From the NCBI GenBank assembly GCA_001466705.2, contig LATX02000175.1, positions 682,001-746,000 on the forward strand: DNA of 64,000 nt, read 5' to 3'. The position numbers and the translations under genes were made by a program. Numbering within the stretch: position 1 is the stretch's first letter; the number at the start of each line of letters is the position of its first letter. Origin of the DNA: Moniliophthora roreri. Its lineage: Eukaryota; Basidiomycota; Agaricomycetes; Agaricales; Marasmiaceae. Shown piece by piece: positions 1-11,800 of this stretch. Under the pieces are notes generated by a model that saw only the letters and a program-made list of their open reading frames with translations, was not told the origin of the DNA and ran no database searches.

Positions 1-1208
1 TGGTAAAAATTATCAATCATCAAGGTACGCAAAAAATGTCGCAATATACAGACCTCAAAGCTCCAGCAATCATTGGCTCGGACCCAATTTCCAAGGCCTT
101 CAATGTAGACGGATACTTCGTAATCAACAGTCGCGTCACCAAATGTAGGCACGTTTGGAAGGGTTTCAAGGAATTCTTTTGAAAGGCGATCATGGAGAGA
201 TGAAATATAATTCAAAGCTCCCTGAACGTCTGTCCCATGCGAATCCATCACGACGCGGATGATGTTATGACTATCGTCTCCTCGTGCTTGTCTGTGAGGA
301 GTAAAGGGGTCCAGTCAAAATCAGAGTGAGCAGCCAATCGAACAACTCACTCCACGTTATAGGAACAGAAGTCATTGCATAGAATGATCATATCAACAGT
401 AAGCTCTGTCAGCCTTTGGATGATCGGATCGCTGAAAACCTCATCCGGTACGTTCATGTGCACTCCCAAAACAGCGAAAGAAGGCAAAGCGCCGATTGTC
501 TTTCGCCGAATGGCAAAGTATGTGTCAAGGTCGCGGATCCGCGACTCGCTTCTATCACTTGCCTGCTCAACACATGCGTCTAGGTAGTCGTTAAATTCAC
601 GAATGAAGCGACGCTGAAACGAGGGAGTGCCAGTTTTGATGGAGTTCAACCAAAACCTATGGGATGATGAGCGTGAGCCACAGATTGCTAAATAAACCAT
701 GGATACCTACGTTCGCGCAATTTCACCGCCTACCCACTCTCCTGCGGGTCGAGGAATGTGCGGATTTTTCAAAGCGTCCATGACTATATTAGCCAGACGA
801 CGCGCCTCTTCTACCGAGGCCACATCGGTATACTCGTCCACCACGAAGAAAAAGTTCATGAGGTCGCAACCAATGCGGTTACCATCTGCACACAAGTCTG
901 GCGGGTCAATCACCGATTCTATTCGAAAATCAACTTTCAAACCTTTGTTGAGTAGAGGATAGGCTAATGATGCCAGGAGAGCTGAAGAACAGCCGTATCG
1001 TGAGCCTTTGTGAAGCTTCGTGGAACACTATGGCCATACCAAAGTCGCAGCGTTCGAACGCTTGCTGCGAGCGACCTTTGAAAGCACCGTAAGACGCGCA
1101 CCATATAGCTGACTCCTCTTTACAAGTGTCGTAGAACGGGTTGAGATGACGCGCCCACGGCCAATCATGTAGGGTGATTGGAAGGATATAAGTCGAAGGT
1201 TGAGACAT
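1..1208 (-). CDS. Sesquiterpene synthase, Cop type (3' end beyond window)
   Basis: Class I terpene synthase, expected to cyclise farnesyl diphosphate to a sesquiterpene using Mg2+. Four exons can be joined in frame: 1208-1040, 981-711, 656-351 and 291-54, giving 328 residues. The last exon lies off the left edge. The metal-binding aspartate motif is present as DEYTD, preceded by [11 protein letters not shown]. The NSE motif is present as NDFCSYNVE and continues as [10 protein letters not shown] after an intron. The start context [20 protein letters not shown] and the sequence [13 protein letters not shown] match basidiomycete alpha-muurolene/cadinene-type synthases. No frame break is visible. 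The product cannot be predicted from sequence. The gene diverges from the oxidoreductase at 3336, and a P450 lies about 5.5 kb away, which suggests a terpenoid cluster extending left of this window. Family assignment is firm; cluster membership is inferred. Confidence 0.92.
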
Positions 1209-3335
1209 TTAGTAGCTTTCTGCGTCTCAACCCAATTATCTTGGAGCTTATAAGTGAAAACAATAGGTACCCAGACACCATATGGAGACAGTTCAGGAGA
1301 CTCGGAAGGCAGTTGGAACGTGATGGAGATTGAGTCCCAGTGAGAAATGCTCTGCATCGTGATGCTTTCTGGTACTCTGATGGATTTCGGTGTTTTTGTA
1401 ACTGGCCGTCGATTTCTAATGCTCCTTGACGAATGCCGAGAACGTCGCCTCTCCACCTTTGAGAAATGAAAGGGTTAATTCTCAAAAATGAACTTGCCGC
1501 AGTGGGCTATCAGGTACGGACGGCAATTACAAGTCCATTTCTGGTGCCTGTTGTAGTTTTGTGGAAACTTTCTGGGGCTAACAAGTGCTAATAAAAATGA
1601 GAACGAAGCGGAACGACGGAACGAAACGAACCTGGTACCATCTATCGACATCTATCAGGCCACAACTTTCCCACCATCCGTATAAGGAAAAAAAATTGGC
1701 AGAAGAAGACGAATCCTCGTAACCACTGGTCTTCTGACTCTTCCCTCCATTTAGACCAAGGTTTGCTCTCGAAAATCAAGTCAGTTGGAAAAAAAAAAGA
1801 AAAGGGCTCTGAGTGTATCTGGGTGACTCATTACACCGCTGGCAGGGTATCGTACAATGGAGATGATGGGCTTCCACCGAGACGCCGGTGGGATTCTCAA
1901 CGTCACGTTCAATGTACGATGGTAGATAGCCGCTAGCAAATAAGTCCTTCATCTTGTCGTGTCCTCTGTTGTATGTAATCCCCAATCCAGAAAGCCTTTT
2001 CACTGAATATGATATGGGACAATCCTTGATCCCAGGGTCCCAGGGTTCAGTCACGTGCATCTCGTAACAGAGAAAAACCCTCGTGCGTCGGAACGATGAC
2101 ATTCCTAACGTAGGATAAGATAAGTTGTCGGCAAGTTGTCGGTACGGTGTTGATTACCTTACATTGACGCGTTAATCAACAGCCTCAATCACCTCACGTT
2201 AAGGCAAGCAGGTACTGAGGAACTGTTTCTGCACAATGGGTTGCAGGGTGGCGGCGGCGGACTTAGGGATTATCAGGAGAATTAAGGGGTGATGGGCTTG
2301 AATTGAACACAGTACATACATGTATTCACGTAGGTATACATCAAGATTCGCCACATATTCTGATTACATCTGACGGAATCCGATGAAAACCCCCTGCTAA
2401 ACGACCCAAATTAACCTCACCGTCGGATACCGTCGGTGCGAGCCTTCCTCAATGGTATCCCGTTGCGTTGCCAGTATGCGATGAGTTTTGAGGTGTCGTT
2501 CCGATCGGATGCCGTCGGTCGATATTTAATTACCAATCTGAACAGAGAAATGGCTTAGCACGGTTTACGAGACAATCGGTCGGAGCATATTGTATGTTTC
2601 CAAAAGTAAAAGATAGAAGCCAGAAACTTTGAAACCGCAACAGCGTGGGAGGACCTGGAGCTCTGGAATTCCAGAGGTAACATTTGCTGGGGAGTTTCAA
2701 GCACATTCATAATCACAACCAACACATTTCTTTCGGCGATTCCAAGACAGAATGGAGGTAAAGCGTCGAAAAGTGCCTCGAATCTAGTACGTACAAGTGT
2801 CAACAATCCAACGCTTTCGTCCAACCATCCGTACTTCCGAGCACAACAGTTGCGTGAATGAAGAAATACAAGAGATTACTTTTTCATTCTATTCCGGTGA
2901 AAGATGGTTACCTATGATGTATAGCTGCAGACGCAGTAGTCCGAGTATCCGTTACCGAGTAGATAGTCTCTCCTTGGGGTAGATCCGTAGATGATTATGT
3001 AAGTAAAGAACGTGATAATGCGCTCTCTCCTAGTACCTCAAAGTCTATCGATGTCTCGAGCTCATCATCACCTCCCACTTTTTGGACAACATAGAGTCAA
3101 CTTGGTTCAATTGATTTGATAATTTAACCGACTTATCACCCTCCGCCACACCTAAACCCCTGGCAAGGACGCAACATTCAATGCTCGCGGAAAATTTAAC
3201 CGACTCGCTCGTTGCACCCAGAGTCGTACTCGGCGTGCAAGCTTGATTGGGTATGATTGCTGCTATACTGAGTGTCAGGGCCCTACAAAGACCTCTTGTA
3301 GCGAGCAAACTCGCTTTTCTCAATTTTATCCCTCC
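1209..3335. other. Long intergenic region between divergent genes
   Basis: About 2.1 kb separate the starts of the terpene synthase and the oxidoreductase. Open frames here are short and show no family resemblance. One on the minus strand at 1776-2102 encodes 108 residues that I do not recognise. The only structured element seen is a pair of near-identical CGG-N3-CCG sites near 2.4-2.5 kb, listed separately. Confidence 0.6.
2423..2519. promoter_or_regulatory. Two CGG-N3-CCG inverted triplets in a repeated 15-base core
   Basis: TCGGATACCGTCGGT at 2423-2437 and TCGGATGCCGTCGGT at 2505-2519 differ at one base. Each contains a CGG-N3-CCG palindrome (2424-2432 and 2506-2514). Such paired triplets are the usual target shape of Gal4-class Zn2Cys6 factors. 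The sites lie between two divergent genes of a putative metabolic cluster. Binding is inferred, not shown. Confidence 0.35.
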
Positions 3336-4555
3336 ATGTCACCCATTCGAATCGGATTTGTTGGCCTCTCATCTCAAGGTTGGGCTTCCACCAACCTTGC
3401 TTCGCCACTGTTTGAAGAGCCAGTCGCTTCTCAGTATACTCTCTCTGCCGTCTGCACCACCAACCCAAAGTCAGCTGCAGAAAGTGCTGCGCATTGGACC
3501 AACGTGTCAGGTGGAAAGACGCATGTGCGGGCGTATCACTCGGTGGACGATATTGTCAAGGATCCAGAACTCGACTTGATTGGGGTTTCTGTGAGGGCAT
3601 CCCAACACCGTGATGTCGTTATGAAAGCGATTGAGGCCGGAAAGGACGTGTTTGTGGAGTGGCCAGCTGGAAATAACCTGCAACAAGCAGAGGAAATGTG
3701 TGAGGCGGCGAAGAAGAAAAGAGTGAGGACCTTTGTTGGGTCACAAGGCCATCAGAGTCCCGCTACCAAGAAGGTTAGCGCGTTTGTCTTTGTGAAGCAG
3801 CTTGATTCTGATTCATTTCAATCTAGCTCAAGGAGATCATTGATTCGGGTAAAATAGGGAAAGTCATGTCGACTAGTACAGTAAGTCATGCCTACCATCA
3901 TGAATGTATGAATGAATGTTGACAATCTTCCAAGATCATTCGTGTTGGCCCTATAGGTTACTGGGGTCCATTCATCAAGAAAGCTGTCGCTGGGCGTGGA
4001 ACCTTTGCTGAAGAGGGTACTAGTATACTCGAGATTGCTGGCGGACATCTGTTAGAAATCCTGCTTTACATCTTTGGAGATTTCTCTTCAGTGACAAGTA
4101 CCCTTGTGACGCAGTACCCTATTGCTCAAGTGGTTGATGAAGATGGCAAGCCAACTGGCGAGTCAATCGAACAAGAGAACGCGATGCAAGTTGCTTTCTC
4201 TGGGGTCCTTCAGAATGGTATCGTCGTGAGCGTACACATACGCGCAGGCTTCCCAGAGTCCAGAAGCAAGAAGGATCACCCGTTCTTGTGGACTGTTGAT
4301 GGTGAAGAAGGAACCGTGACTCTAGAGGGCGACTGGCCATTCCCAAACATAATACAACCAATGGTGTATCTGAATGGTGACGAGATTAAGATGAACCTTG
4401 CGGAAGGGACTTCGGTCAAGAATATTGGCAGAGCATACGAGGAATACGCGAAGAATGGTGACTACACGACGCTTGAAGATGCAGTCAAGGTCAGAAGGGT
4501 GATTGACGCGATCCTCAGGAGCGCAGCGGAAGGTAGAAGAATTGATTTAATCTAG
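3336..4555 (+). CDS. Gfo/Idh/MocA-family NAD(P) oxidoreductase (Gal80-like)
   Basis: Three exons (3336-3773, 3827-3880, 3935-4555) join without frame loss into about 370 residues. The N-terminus starts with the Rossmann strand and nucleotide loop IRIGFVGLSSQGW. Characteristic downstream features are DLIGVSVRASQHRDVVMKAI and GKDVFVEWPAGNN, the latter matching the family's EKP-like motif with the usual Lys replaced (EWPAG). This loss of the catalytic Lys is common in the Gal80-like fungal branch, where some members are sensors rather than enzymes. The start at 3336 puts the Rossmann strand three residues from the N-terminus, as usual. Substrate is unknown. Proximity to the terpene synthase and P450 makes a tailoring role possible, but sugar metabolism is equally plausible. 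Confidence 0.88.
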
Positions 4556-4575
4556 CATTGCTGTATCATCAATAT

Positions 4576-6529
4576 TTATCTCTTATGCCACTCTTGTAGG
4601 TGTATAGTTCCAGCTGGAACTGAATGGCTTTCTTGAGGAGAATGATCACCAATCTCTCGTATGGTGTCAATCGAATACCGAACACCTGCTGAATGCCTAG
4701 CTTGGAATGAAGCAGGTGGTTGTACGCTGCGACCAGGTATGAGCGTAAAGTAATCATGTGGGAGATTCCCGACCTCTTGTGTTCTAGTCGTGGCCCTAAC
4801 CCATTCTGATATCACCGTCCTTCGATGCAGAGGATCCCAGAAGCCATAATGCACTAATTTGATATAATCTCCGCGAAATGATATGATCATTCACGAAATG
4901 AATGAACGCCTGTCCACGCGTACTCGTCAACAGTTTTGAAGTACGTTCGCTACGGTTGATATGCCTGGAAAGGGGGACCATGAAAGCTATACACTCTCGA
5001 TTATGTCGCGCCTCATTGTACGCTGGAAGTCTCTTCCAAGCATCCTCGAAGTAGCGTAGTAGCCCCAAGCTCCGCTTTCGAACGTCAGAGTTGTCATGGT
5101 GTCCACAAAGCATCAACCACAGGAAATGGAATGACAAATCGAAGAATAGTGGATTGTTGCAGTCTTGCCAGCTCCATATCGACTGAGGAGAAGAGGGCAT
5201 GCAAATGGTTGCTGAGATCGGCTCGGCTTGCTAATGCCGACTTTGTAACTTCTCCCCATAGTGAGTACCTAGATCCATCAAGGACGGCCGACATGGCTAC
5301 GGAAGAAGGCAATGCTGGCACAAGGTCCTGGGGATGATAGGCGATGGACGAGCTGTCCTTGAACGTGATGGATGCCCACTGGAAAGCGCGAAACTCGTAC
5401 ATCTTCAGGTTGAAGGCCTCAGAGCCCGAGAACGGGCGAGGACACCCGTCGAATTGCCGGATTACTCGAAGGTCGAACGACGTTCAGTCTGTAGCCGGAT
5501 TTGCTATGTAGTCGTACAACCCGCTGGCACGCTCATACAGGACGTTAGAGACCGATTGGAGTCCGAGTAGTGGCTGAAGGTCCTTGCGAGAGAGATGATA
5601 GAACACCCATGCTTGCGGGGATGTGTATGGACATATGAATTGGTAAGATAGATCATTCAGCTTTCCCTGCCAAATCTTTATCCGTCGGTCGGCTAGAGCC
5701 GCTAAAACTGGCAGGAAAGTGGTGGTAAAATAGAGCCCTGCACTTAGCGCGACTGCAACGAAGCAAAAGGCAAAAGGAATCCGATGTCGACTCCACAGGA
5801 GGTCCACAACAAAAAAAAAACAGCACAACCTCAAGAAGAATGGGGAGTGCCGAAGTGAGCGATGAAACACTCCACTTTTCCAAGCTATCTCGACGTAGCT
5901 GACGAAGTGCCAATGCCTCTTCTGGTGTTCGTGTTGGCAGATCCCGCTGATGCTCACTAAGCCATTGTTTGCATAGGAGTCCGAAAAGTGCGGATGTCAG
6001 GCTTGAGACGGAGCTCAGAAACAAAAAGTAGTTGATGCGGATGGAGGAGGCGTCTGCTTCAAACGCAGATGGTTGCGAGGTGCCGTTGCCGAATTGCATT
6101 GAGATTTGCATGAGAAGCACAACAGTGACATCTGCAAGATCTTCAATCAACCATTGGTATGATTCAATTGTAAAAGCCGTCACAACGGCTGAGAAAGGAC
6201 CAGCCTGGAAAGAGGTCAGAGACTCGCAAAGGATGGATAAAATGTGAACGTACAAAACCCAACAGCGTATCTATACCCTCCTTCTAGTTCTTCACCATTC
6301 CATCGTCATATTTCCCTATTTCTGTCGCCGGATTCTCCCGTGATTGATTGAAACTGGTGTCTCGTGCATGCGCAGATTGTGAAGGGTTGGTCTGCTTTGA
6401 GGCGATATCGGGAGTGAAAGTAGTGGATCGGGAGTCACGACGCCCACGAACCTGTTTCTGGTGCACGGAATCGCCGCTTATATCTAGTTGTGGAACCTGA
6501 ATAGTGTTCAAGTGGTGAGCGAAGCCCAT
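4576..6529 (-). pseudogene. Decayed DUF6535 membrane-protein gene
   Basis: This is a paralogue of the intact gene at 60188-62384 and can be aligned with it along most of its length. Shared blocks include FSAVVTAF.IESYQWL, SSIRIN, LTSALFGLLCKQWL and ALALRQLRRDSLE. It is broken by two Trp-to-stop changes: TGG to TAG at 6284-6286 (KN*KEGID against KDWKEDID) and TGG to TGA at 5484-5486. Three frameshifts are also visible: a run of ten T (complement of 5811-5820) where nine or twelve would keep frame, one extra base near 5100 after LWT, and one near 4850. The intron position after the first conserved block is preserved. Five independent lesions argue against sequencing error. The family is largely restricted to agaricomycetes and has no known function. 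Confidence 0.88.
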
Positions 6530-6671
6530 TCATGACTTTGTGCTCATTGCGCGTGCCATCTCTTGTTGATTTGCTGGTGAAAGCGGCGCCGTGTGATCAT
6601 CACAACACCCAAAGTTGTATGGCCCCTGCAATCTTTCACATCATCACCAGTGTATGAGTTTCCCTCCCACC

Positions 6672-8754
6672 ATGTCCTCGAATGACACCCTAAGCCTGTC
6701 GTACTTGACGTTTGGTTTTGTGCTTGCATCCATATTCTACAAAATCTTGGATCACCGCGCACAGATGACCAAGGTGCGCACTTTCAGTTTCATCACGGTA
6801 TCGCGTTCTAGCTAATAAGCAATAGCTAGCAGCAATACCTACTCTCGGGTCATCAGGATTTCTCTCTTCATACGTCGAGGCATTTAATTTCGTCTTCAAC
6901 GCTCGCGATATCATCCAAGAAGGCTACCAACGCGTAACGTCGCCATGTCTCTTACATGAGGTTGGGCTCATTCATAACCTAGTATCATGGGTCGGCTTTT
7001 AAAGTACCTCTCCTTGACCATTGGCTTGTAGTGGTTTGCGGTTCCAAGATGATCGAGGACATTAGAAAGGCATCGGATGAGCAGCTTTCGTCAGCAGAGG
7101 CTTTTGCTGAGGTGCGTTGTACTGCTCTGCTGCTGTGGCAACCGAATACATGACCAATTTCATCGCCAAGATGCTTCAAACGGATATTACAATGGGAAAG
7201 ACTCTACGTGCCGACCCATATCAGATTGGCGTCATATTGAACGCCCTCACAAAGAATATCCCCGCCAGATTTGCAGACGTGCATGACGAGATCAAGACTG
7301 CGTTCAATGATGAGATACCTCCTGGCGACGAATGGATAAAACGGCCTGCATTGAAGACCGTGCTGAATATCGTTTGTAGGACTACGAATAGGATGTTCGT
7401 CGGTCTTCCGTTGTGTGCGGACCTTGCACCAAGAGATGTTTTCTAGAAGCTAACTTGAATTGTAGGTCGTGACCCAGATTGGATGGTATATCTATTACCT
7501 TGACGAGAAAATGAATTACCACTTCATGGTTTTCTACAGAATCTCAACATCTTTTTCACCGTCAACGTCTTTGCTAGGGCATCAATCATCAACCTCTTTC
7601 CAATTGCTTTGCAATCGTGTGTTTCCATGGCTCGTTAAAGGCTTGTGAATTGACTTTTCCATGTCAGAGTCATCGGGTGGCTGATCACCCCGCGTCCTTC
7701 GAGCCTTCGACGAGCCATCAGACATCTCAAACCACTCTTCGATGAGCGTTTCGGAGAAGATGGAGACCCTGAGCAGGATCTGGACCCAACCACCCAGCAA
7801 GTACGTGACACTTACAGAACCTCCAATCCAGTCTGACGGTTGAAGAACAATCTCATGCTCTGGTTGTGGAGGGAAGCACAAGGCGAACAGCGCACGTTGG
7901 AGGATCTTGCCATGCGAGTACTGTCTGTCAATGTGGCAGCTATACACACTACTGTAAGTATTTTCTGTGATGTCGTGGGTTTGATTTTGTTGATTTTGCC
8001 TCTAGAGTATGGTATGGCCTATTTCAATTTCGCATCGTTACACTGTATTCAGGCGATCTGTAGGCATTCACAAATGCTCTATATTATCTTGCGGCAGACT
8101 CCAACCTGGTCAACATGTTGCGAGAAGAAATCGAAGCTCAAGTTCAAGTGAACGGGTGGACGAAAAATGCCATGGATGGGATGCGGAAACTTGACAGTTT
8201 CCTTAAAGAGTCTCAACGACTTTCTGGCACCTCTGCAAGTATGTAGTCTGGCCTTGGTGGCATCAAGAGGTTAATGATCACTGTTCACAGTAACGCTCAA
8301 CCGCAAGGCTCTAAGTGATTTCGCTTTATCCGATGGAACCGTGATACCTGCCGGAACCATAGTGGCCACAGCTGCTCTTCCAGTGCACCACGACGAGGTA
8401 ACATGATATTTGGCCAGTTTTAATTAATGCTGACGTCTTCACAAGAGAAATTACTCAGATCCAGAGCGGTTCGACCCTCTTAGGTTCTACGGTATCCGGG
8501 AGAAGGAGGGCAAGAGCGTAAAGCACCAAATGATGACCCCGGAGCAGGGATACCTCGCATTCGGGATGGGAAAACACGCGTGTCCTGGTCGCTTTTTCGC
8601 TGCTGTGGAATTGAAGGCGCTAGTCTCCCATACTCTGATGATGTATGATCTCAAATTCGACGATGGGGTTACTATGCCGAATATTGAATGGTTTGCTGCT
8701 ACCAGTACGGCAAACCGAAAAGGGGAGGTCATGTTTAGGAAACGGAAGTTATAA
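6672..8754 (+). CDS. Cytochrome P450 monooxygenase, intron-rich
   Basis: A membrane-anchored haem monooxygenase with about 11 short introns that I could join in frame. The start MSSNDTLSLSYLTFGFVLAS gives a hydrophobic N-terminal anchor; an in-frame ATG at 6654 is an alternative. The I-helix region reads NVAAIHTTSMAFTNALYYLA, the K-helix ExxR is ESQR in FLKESQR, the PERF region is YSDPERFDPLRF, and the haem loop is FGMGKHACPGRFFA with its Cys ligand. The protein ends in VMFRKRKL. The early segment AIPTLGSSGFLSSYVEAF is typical of agaricomycete P450 clans of the CYP5144/CYP512 type, though I cannot fix the family. No lesions are seen. Lying 5.5 kb from a sesquiterpene synthase, it is a good candidate for oxidising the terpene product. 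Confidence 0.93.
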
Positions 8755-8866
8755 TATACCCTGCTGTAAATTGATGGATTTTGCTTTCTTTGAATGCTAT
8801 AGTATTGTTCAAGAATCTCGTCACGCGGTGCCCAACATGTGAGACTGTAAATACAGCCAAACTTTC

Positions 8867-8878
8867 AACGCGACGCGT
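8867..8878 (+). promoter_or_regulatory. MluI cell-cycle box-like element upstream of SCC3
   Basis: AACGCGACGCGT carries ACGCGT at 8873-8878 and an adjacent ACGCGA half, ending 19 bases before the SCC3 start. ACGCGT is the MBF (Mbp1/Swi6-type) site that drives G1/S genes, including cohesin genes in yeasts. Its use here is inferred. Confidence 0.4.
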
Positions 8879-8897
8879 TTTGTCAACCACCACCACG

Positions 8898-11800
8898 ATG
8901 GAGGCAGATTCATCTCCTCATGGTCCTCGCCGGTCTCAACGCGAGAAGAAACAGCCCAAACCTATAACTACAGGTTAGTTAAGCTCAAGTTCCTCGATGA
9001 CCTAGCTCAAATTCCGCGACAGTAACTGCAGTCCCCGGGACACGAAGAAAACGAAAGCATGCAGAGACAGATGACGAGGACGCGCCAAGGGACACGGATG
9101 GGGATATTGAGGAAGAGGAAGAAGCTGGTGACGAACCCGATGTCGACGAGGAAGACGAGGACGACCATGTCTCGCGACCAAAAAGATCTCGCAAGGCGAA
9201 AACCGGACCACCTGCAAAACGTGCCCGAAAGGAGGCTACAACCGCGACTGGTGAAAATACTCGAAAACCACGCAAACCTCGAACAGCAAAGCAGGTGGTC
9301 GATCCAAATGCCCCCTTTGACCCAGAAGCATTGGAAAAAGCCACAAACATTAAAGCTGACAATCCTCTGTTCAACGCTATTCTCAACCCCAATGCTGCCC
9401 TTAGAAGTACTGCGGAAGACTTTCTAGAATCACTTGGACAGAGCCCGGATGCAGCCTTGGCAGAATTAGTGAATCTAATATTACGGTGTTGTGGGTCCAA
9501 TGCCGCAGTGGATGGCGACACGGCTGTTGACTATGACGGAGTGGTCGACCGCTTGGACGATATTGTGGAGGATCTGAAGAAGGTGCGTTCAACCTTTCTA
9601 CTACTTTTTCCTCTATTTTACGCTATTCGATCCAGACCACAACCCCTGCTGGAACTTACCCACTAGTCTCAAAAGCTGTCCCATTTCACAACGCCAAAGC
9701 CAAGTATAACTTCCGGGCCCACCTTTCAGAATTCATCTCGCATCTCATTGAAGTAGCTGCCGACGTGGATTCGCTCTACACGACACCACTCATAGAAACC
9801 CTTCAGGTTTGCTCTTTCCCTCGTCCATGTGGTGATTATTCTGAGAACGATCTAGGTCTGGCTAGTCCCGATGTCTTCTTCTCAAATCCGCTCTATCAGA
9901 CATACGGCCACAGTTTTTGCACTGGAGGTGGAGAGTGCTTTATGTGAAGTTGGGAAGCAGGTAGAGAGAAATGTAGAGCTGGCCGCGTACGTGTCTGCAT
10001 GGTTGTTTCGTCATTTTGCTAAATTGCTTTGATGAAGCCGACAGAGAGAAGGCGAGAAGAAGCGTGCCAAATCTGGAACAACGCCTAGTACAAAGGGTAA
10101 AGAAAAGGAAATGGAGGCCAGATTGAAGAGCTTAAAGGAAAATCAGGCAAAATTAGAAGAGTTCATCAAGGAGTTTATCGACGGGTAAGCCATTGTTGAT
10201 ATTATGCAGAGCACTCGACTCAACGTGCCAACCTGCAGTGTCTTCATTCACCGTTATCGAGATCTTGACCCGGTTATCCGAGCGGAATGTATATCATTTC
10301 TCTCAACCTTCTTCTCCGTTCTCCCGTCCCACTTTGCTGCAAATTCCAACTACCTTCGATATGTTGGCTGGGTCTTGTCAGATTCAGCCGCCCAGGTTCG
10401 ATTGGCAGCCGTCAAGGCCCTTCAGGCAGTTTATGATACTGCAGGAATTAAAGGTCAAAAACGGAAGAAAACTGTTGGAGCGGCTGGCAATAACAAAGAT
10501 ACTGGAGGCGTATCTTTATCAGCCCTAAGTCATTTCACGACACGTTTTTTGCCTAGGCTGTTGGAAATTGCTCAGTTCGATGTAGATGTTGCGGTGAGGG
10601 TAGCAGTCATGGGGGTATTGGGCTGCGTTGATGAGATCGGTGAGGTTCTCTAACTTGACATCATTATCTTTCGCTAAAACCAAATATCAGGTCTTTTATC
10701 GGACAGCGACCGCAATCGTTTAGGGACAATGGTATTCTCTGATGAACCTCGCATTCGAAAGGGAGTTGGCAAATTTGTTAGCGGTGTTTGGGAAGAATGG
10801 GTTGAAGCTAAGCTGAACGAGGTTGAAGTCGAGGCGCATGCCCAAGCTGCTGTATCGAATCGAGGCAAAGGTAGATCACGGGGTGGACGCGGTGGAGCTA
10901 CTGGGAAGGGTCGCGGTGCAAAAAGCAAGAGGGTCGCTATTGATGAGGAAGTCGATGAAGGGAAAGTGGGTATCAAGGCCTTGGTTTCACTACTTGCCAG
11001 GTGGGGCAGAGCTTTAAATCGGAAAGGAAAACAGCAAGGCGACGAGGACGATGAGGAGGATGAAGAAGCGGATGAAGAGGAGCGGAAACGTAAAGCCGAG
11101 AATGACCGGGATACAGAATCCGATGCTGCGAGGGAGCGCGGTGGTGTTGCAGCAACATTGGCTACGACGACCACGTTCATGGGATTCGTGAAGAAGGCAG
11201 ACGGTCCTGCTGCAGGAGCGGCAGGCACCAGCGGAGCCACTGTGAACCGTGCTGGTTATGATTCAATCGCGAAAGGTCGGACGGCACTTGTGGTGGAAGC
11301 GGTGTGGGATGAATTAGATATTGTGAGGGACTGGGAGGGTATCCTAGACATGCTTGTGTTAGATCACAGTGCATCGGGGAGCGAGAATGGTATTATTGCC
11401 CCGGCTTCAAAGCGAGGAAAGGGCAAACCTGGGTCGAAGCGGAGAAAGATGAAGCCCAAACGCAGGAGCAACGCTACAAATGGCGACGAAGAAAATGCGG
11501 ACAGCGAAGAGGAGCAGACGCAGAACAACGACGAGGAAGATGATGACGCGGAAAGCAGTGTCACCCGGGTTCACGAAGCATGGAGGCTATACGAGAATGA
11601 GGAAGGAATTCTTCTTGAAGTGCTCGTTGCGTCGATGCGTCGAACGAGGAAGGATGTGAGTTTCTTCGTGGTTTGTCAGTGTCACTTTCATTTGACCGAT
11701 ATTCAAGGATGAAACCACCATCGAAACAATCACCCAAGCTCTCATGAAGGCCCTTCCTAGTTTGTTTATCAAGTACCAAACCGACGAGACCAGGATTGCA

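Noticed and set aside
1776..2102. 108-residue minus-strand frame as a gene
   Set aside because: No recognised family, no splice-consistent partner exons, and it ends in a poly-Phe/Leu tract from an A-rich run.
4576..6529. Repeat-induced point mutation as the cause of the DUF6535 decay
   Set aside because: Only two of the lesions are G-to-A and neither is in a CpG context; frameshifts dominate.
8985..9521. 178-residue minus-strand frame opposite SCC3
   Set aside because: Ser-rich translation is the mirror of acidic codons of the SCC3 tail; the plus strand is clearly coding.
10674..11240. 188-residue minus-strand frame
   Set aside because: Shadow of the charged region of SCC3, low complexity and no motif.
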